6,870 nucleotides of DNA from Clostridia bacterium (GTDB lineage: Bacteria; Bacillota; Clostridia; Oscillospirales; CAG-272): the NCBI GenBank assembly GCA_017452565.1, contig JAFTMF010000145.1, positions 1-6,870 of the forward strand, written 5' to 3'. The notes beneath the pieces are model-generated. The model searched no databases. It was given only the letters and a program-made list of their open reading frames with translations, and was not told the origin of the DNA. Position numbers and translations under genes: made by a program. Position 1 is the first letter of the stretch. Each line of letters begins with the position of its first letter. Below are positions 5,397 to 6,870 of this stretch, in pieces.

Positions 5397-5995
5397 TGGC
5401 GGCTCGCATTGCCGTATTCGTATCGGGGGGCGGAACCAATCTGCAAGCCCTCCTGGATGCCGCCGATGCGGGCATCCTGAAGAGCGGCGAGATCGTGCTG
5501 GTGGTTGCCAGCAATCCCACCGCTTACGCTCTGGAACGGGCAAAGAAAAAGGGAATTGCCACCGCCGTTGCTTGGAAGAAGGAGCTTGGCTCTCAAGAAG
5601 CCTTCGAAGCGGTGATTTCCCAAAAGCTCGCCGAATATGAGATAGATCTCATCGTTCTGGCAGGCTTTATGAATATTCTCTCCGCCGATTTCACCTCTAA
5701 GTGGCCCGAGCGGATCATCAACGTGCATCCCGCACTGATCCCCTCCTTCTGCGGAAAGGGACTGTACGGACTTGCTCCCCATCTCGCCGCTCTGGAAAAG
5801 GGCGTGAAGGTAACGGGGGCTACCGTCCACTTCGTCAACGAGATCCCCGACGGTGGTAAGATCATCGATCAGAAGGCCGTCTACGTGCAAGACGGCGACA
5901 CCCCCGAGCTGCTCCAGCGCCGCGTTATGGAGGAAGCCGAATGGATCATCCTCCCCCGCGCCGTAGAAAAAGTCAGCGCAGAGCTGAAGGGGTAA
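5396..5995 (+). CDS. purN: GAR formyltransferase (phosphoribosylglycinamide formyltransferase, PurN)
   Basis: Transfers a formyl group from 10-formyl-THF to glycinamide ribonucleotide. The 199-residue length fits the folate-dependent PurN type. VFVSGGGTNLQALLDAA (7-23) is the GAR phosphate-binding loop. LAGFMNILS (88-96) is a folate-site segment. RIINVHPALIPSF (106-118) carries the expected Asn109 and His111, and NEIPDGGKI (148-156) carries Asp152, the conserved catalytic trio. SFCGKGLYG (117-125) is typical of clostridial forms as I remember them. The ATG shares its A with the purM stop, and AAGGTGAT at 5382-5389 inside purM serves as ribosome binding site. Because its cofactor supply also sets ZTP levels, this enzyme links to the riboswitch in the operon leader. 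Confidence 0.96.
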   Translation: MAARIAVFVSGGGTNLQALLDAADAGILKSGEIVLVVASNPTAYALERAKKKGIATAVAWKKELGSQEAFEAVISQKLAEYEIDLIVLAGFMNILSADFTSKWPERIINVHPALIPSFCGKGLYGLAPHLAALEKGVKVTGATVHFVNEIPDGGKIIDQKAVYVQDGDTPELLQRRVMEEAEWIILPRAVEKVSAELKG

Positions 5996-6008
5996 CGGCC
6001 TCCGGCGG

Positions 6009-6032
6009 CCAACTTTTTTGAAAAAAAGTTGG
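6009..6032. other. A/T-rich hairpin just after purN
   Basis: Arms CCAACTTTTTT (6009-6019) and AAAAAAGTTGG (6022-6032) are perfect inverted repeats. A GC-rich patch that begins with GGCCTCC precedes it (5997-6010). The U-rich half forms the 5' arm, and a run of As follows, so it lacks the layout of an intrinsic terminator for the plus strand. It may be part of a repeat element. Confidence 0.5.
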
Positions 6033-6040
6033 ACAAAAAA

Positions 6041-6073
6041 CTTTTATAAAAGCCCCGCAAATTCTTGCGGGGC
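6041..6073 (-). terminator. Hairpin with terminator-like layout on the minus strand
   Basis: GCCCCGCAA (6052-6060) and TTGCGGGGC (6065-6073) form a perfect 9-bp stem around ATTC. On the minus strand it is followed by TTTTATAAAAG, a U-rich tail, as in an intrinsic terminator. On the plus strand the downstream bases are AGGGAAG, with no T-tract. Since all nearby genes are on the plus strand, it may only work weakly in either direction, or may block antisense transcription entering the operon. Confidence 0.45.
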
Positions 6074-6114
6074 AGGGAAGATTTACTATACAATTGCTAA
6101 AGTATTCACTTTCG

Positions 6115-6241
6115 AAACTCACCAGCCAAGGAGTTTGGATGGGCAGGACATATCGCCCGCAGGGCGATGTCCGCGGGAAGGAAAGAAACTTCGGCGTTTG
6201 AGATGGTTCTTTCCTTCCCGATCAAATCCCGTAGGGATTTG
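6115..6241. repeat. Cluster of consecutive stem-loops between purN and purO
   Basis: Four inverted repeats sit almost end to end. (a) AAACTC 6115-6120 with GAGTTT 6131-6136. (b) ATCGCCC 6152-6158 with GGGCGAT 6162-6168 around GCA, extended by GGAC 6146-6149 with GTCC 6169-6172. (c) a perfect 14-bp stem 6174-6187 with 6207-6220 around a 19-nt loop. (d) CAAATCCC 6223-6230 with GGGATTTG 6234-6241 around GTA. The intergenic gap is 340 bp, far longer than others in the operon. No convincing gene is present. Palindromes (b) and (d) share the short 3-nt loop design of the element at 4260-4282, which suggests dispersed repeats rather than a riboswitch. A structured RNA is possible. Confidence 0.55.
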
Positions 6242-6245
6242 TACC

Positions 6246-6272
6246 TTAAACAACTAACGATTACCATATAAT
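6246..6272 (+). promoter_or_regulatory. Weak candidate promoter for the IMP cyclohydrolase gene
   Basis: A perfect TATAAT lies at 6267-6272, about 64 bp before the gene. The best -35 candidates are poor (TTAAAC at 6246-6251, 15 bp away). It may give internal transcription after the hairpin cluster, but readthrough from the main operon promoter is equally likely. Confidence 0.3.
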
Positions 6273-6335
6273 AAACGCTTTACGCACCGTACAATCGAAT
6301 CTCCCCCCACCAAATACTCGAACAGGAGAATACAT

Positions 6336-6870
6336 ATGAACGTATACGAAACTCACAACATCGGCACGCTGCTCTCCGGCAACACCTACCCCGTCAGAGG
6401 CGTGATCATGGGCAAGTCCGCAGACGGACGCTACGCCGTTACCGCTTACTTCATTATGGGTAGAAGCGCCAACAGCCGCAACCGCGTGTTCGTGGAGAAG
6501 CACGATACCCACGAGGTCATCATCTACCCCTTCGATGCATCCAAGGTAGAAGATCCCTCCCTCATCATCTACTCTCCCATTCGCGTGTGGGAGAACAAGC
6601 TGATCGTTACCAACGGCGATCAGACCGATACTATTTATAACTTCATCAAGGATGGCAAGTCCTTTGAGGAAGCGCTGGAAACCCGCTGCTTCGAGCCCGA
6701 TCCCCCCAACTTCACCCCCCGTATCAGCGGTATTATCACCTTCAAGAAGCGTGATTTCTCTTACAAGATGAGCATTCTGAAGTCTGCTGATCCCGAAGGG
6801 ACCGCTTGCAACCGTCACACCTACTCCTATGCTGCGCTCCCGGGGCTTGGTCACTTCATCCACACCTATA
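6336..6870 (+). CDS. purO: IMP cyclohydrolase, PurO type, N-terminal 178 residues, cut by window edge
   Basis: Closes the second purine ring, FAICAR to IMP, the last step of the pathway. The frame stays open to the right edge with no stop. Residues MGKSADGRYAVTAYFIMGR (25-43) followed by SANSRNRVFVE (44-54), IYSPIRVWENKLIVTNGDQT (78-97) with DTIYNFI, CFEPDPPNFTPRISGI (117-132) and the partial GHFIHTY at the cut are hallmarks of the stand-alone PurO-like cyclohydrolase family of Clostridia and archaea. It is unrelated to the cyclohydrolase domain of bifunctional PurH. Start: AGGAGA at 6324-6329, 6 nt before the ATG. In such genomes AICAR formylation needs a separate enzyme, so a PurH-like formyltransferase is expected close by, possibly just downstream. 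Identity rests on family recollection. Confidence 0.9.
   Translation, partial: MNVYETHNIGTLLSGNTYPVRGVIMGKSADGRYAVTAYFIMGRSANSRNRVFVEKHDTHEVIIYPFDASKVEDPSLIIYSPIRVWENKLIVTNGDQTDTIYNFIKDGKSFEEALETRCFEPDPPNFTPRISGIITFKKRDFSYKMSILKSADPEGTACNRHTYSYAALPGLGHFIHTY

Noticed and set aside
4197..5543. 448-residue open frame on the minus strand across purM
   Set aside because: Antisense to PurM and the start of PurN, both identified by many motifs. The translation is His- and Gly-rich shadow sequence with no family signature.
6139..6201. 20-codon open frame starting MGRTYRPQG with AAGGAG 5 nt upstream
   Set aside because: The ribosome binding site is good, but the frame consists mostly of two inverted-repeat arms and ends in the hairpin loop, so a chance frame in a repeat is more likely. 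Worth a check in ribosome profiling only.
6018..6257. 79-residue open frame in the purN-purO gap
   Set aside because: It runs straight through the hairpins, has no ribosome binding site, and its composition (Arg/Pro/Ser/Gly) reflects the palindromes.
1..6870. tRNA, rRNA, insertion sequence or prophage genes
   Set aside because: Reading both strands, I found no cloverleaf, rRNA signature, transposase, integrase or attachment-site duplication.

Overview
The window looks like a piece of a Clostridia (Firmicutes) chromosome, most likely a gut-type Oscillospirales relative. This rests on the following: strong AGGAGG-type ribosome binding sites, -35/-10 promoters with 17-bp spacers, a Gram-positive LexA box in front of a DinB gene, a ZTP riboswitch, a PurF homologue that begins MGGFFG, and a stand-alone PurO-type IMP cyclohydrolase. 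The taxonomic guess comes from remembered family resemblance, not from a search.

Left part (1-1140). On the minus strand the 5' end of a Y-family DNA polymerase gene (dinB) runs off the left edge. It has a near-consensus promoter and a perfect GAAC-N4-GTTC LexA/DinR box. Next comes a small minus-strand ribbon-helix-helix protein gene with its own intrinsic terminator. Divergent from it is a plus-strand gene for a 122-residue protein I do not recognise. That gene's extended -10 promoter has a 19-bp palindrome across the -35 region, a plausible operator for the RHH protein.

Right part (1190-6870). This is a de novo purine synthesis cluster on the plus strand: promoter, ZTP (pfl) riboswitch with an overlapping intrinsic terminator, purE, purC, a purF homologue, purM, purN, and the first 178 codons of a PurO-type IMP cyclohydrolase that runs off the right edge. 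The genes cover PRPP amination (PurF), GAR formylation (PurN), AIR synthesis (PurM), N5-CAIR to CAIR (PurE), SAICAR synthesis (PurC) and IMP ring closure (PurO). Missing from the window are purD, purL/Q/S, purK, purB and the AICAR formyltransferase. The riboswitch senses ZMP/ZTP, which builds up when 10-formyl-THF is short, so it ties operon expression to the folate supply used by PurN and the AICAR formyltransferase.

The most notable points are these. (1) The PurF homologue keeps its phosphoribosyltransferase and probable 4Fe-4S sites but has Gly where the glutaminase Cys nucleophile should be, and it lacks other glutaminase residues. (2) A 340-bp gap between purN and purO is packed with consecutive hairpins, and one of them shares its core and flanks with a palindrome between purF and purM, which suggests a dispersed palindromic repeat. 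(3) The RHH gene, palindrome and unknown 122-residue gene form a compact divergent unit. I see no clear sign of a wholly new defence or mobile system.
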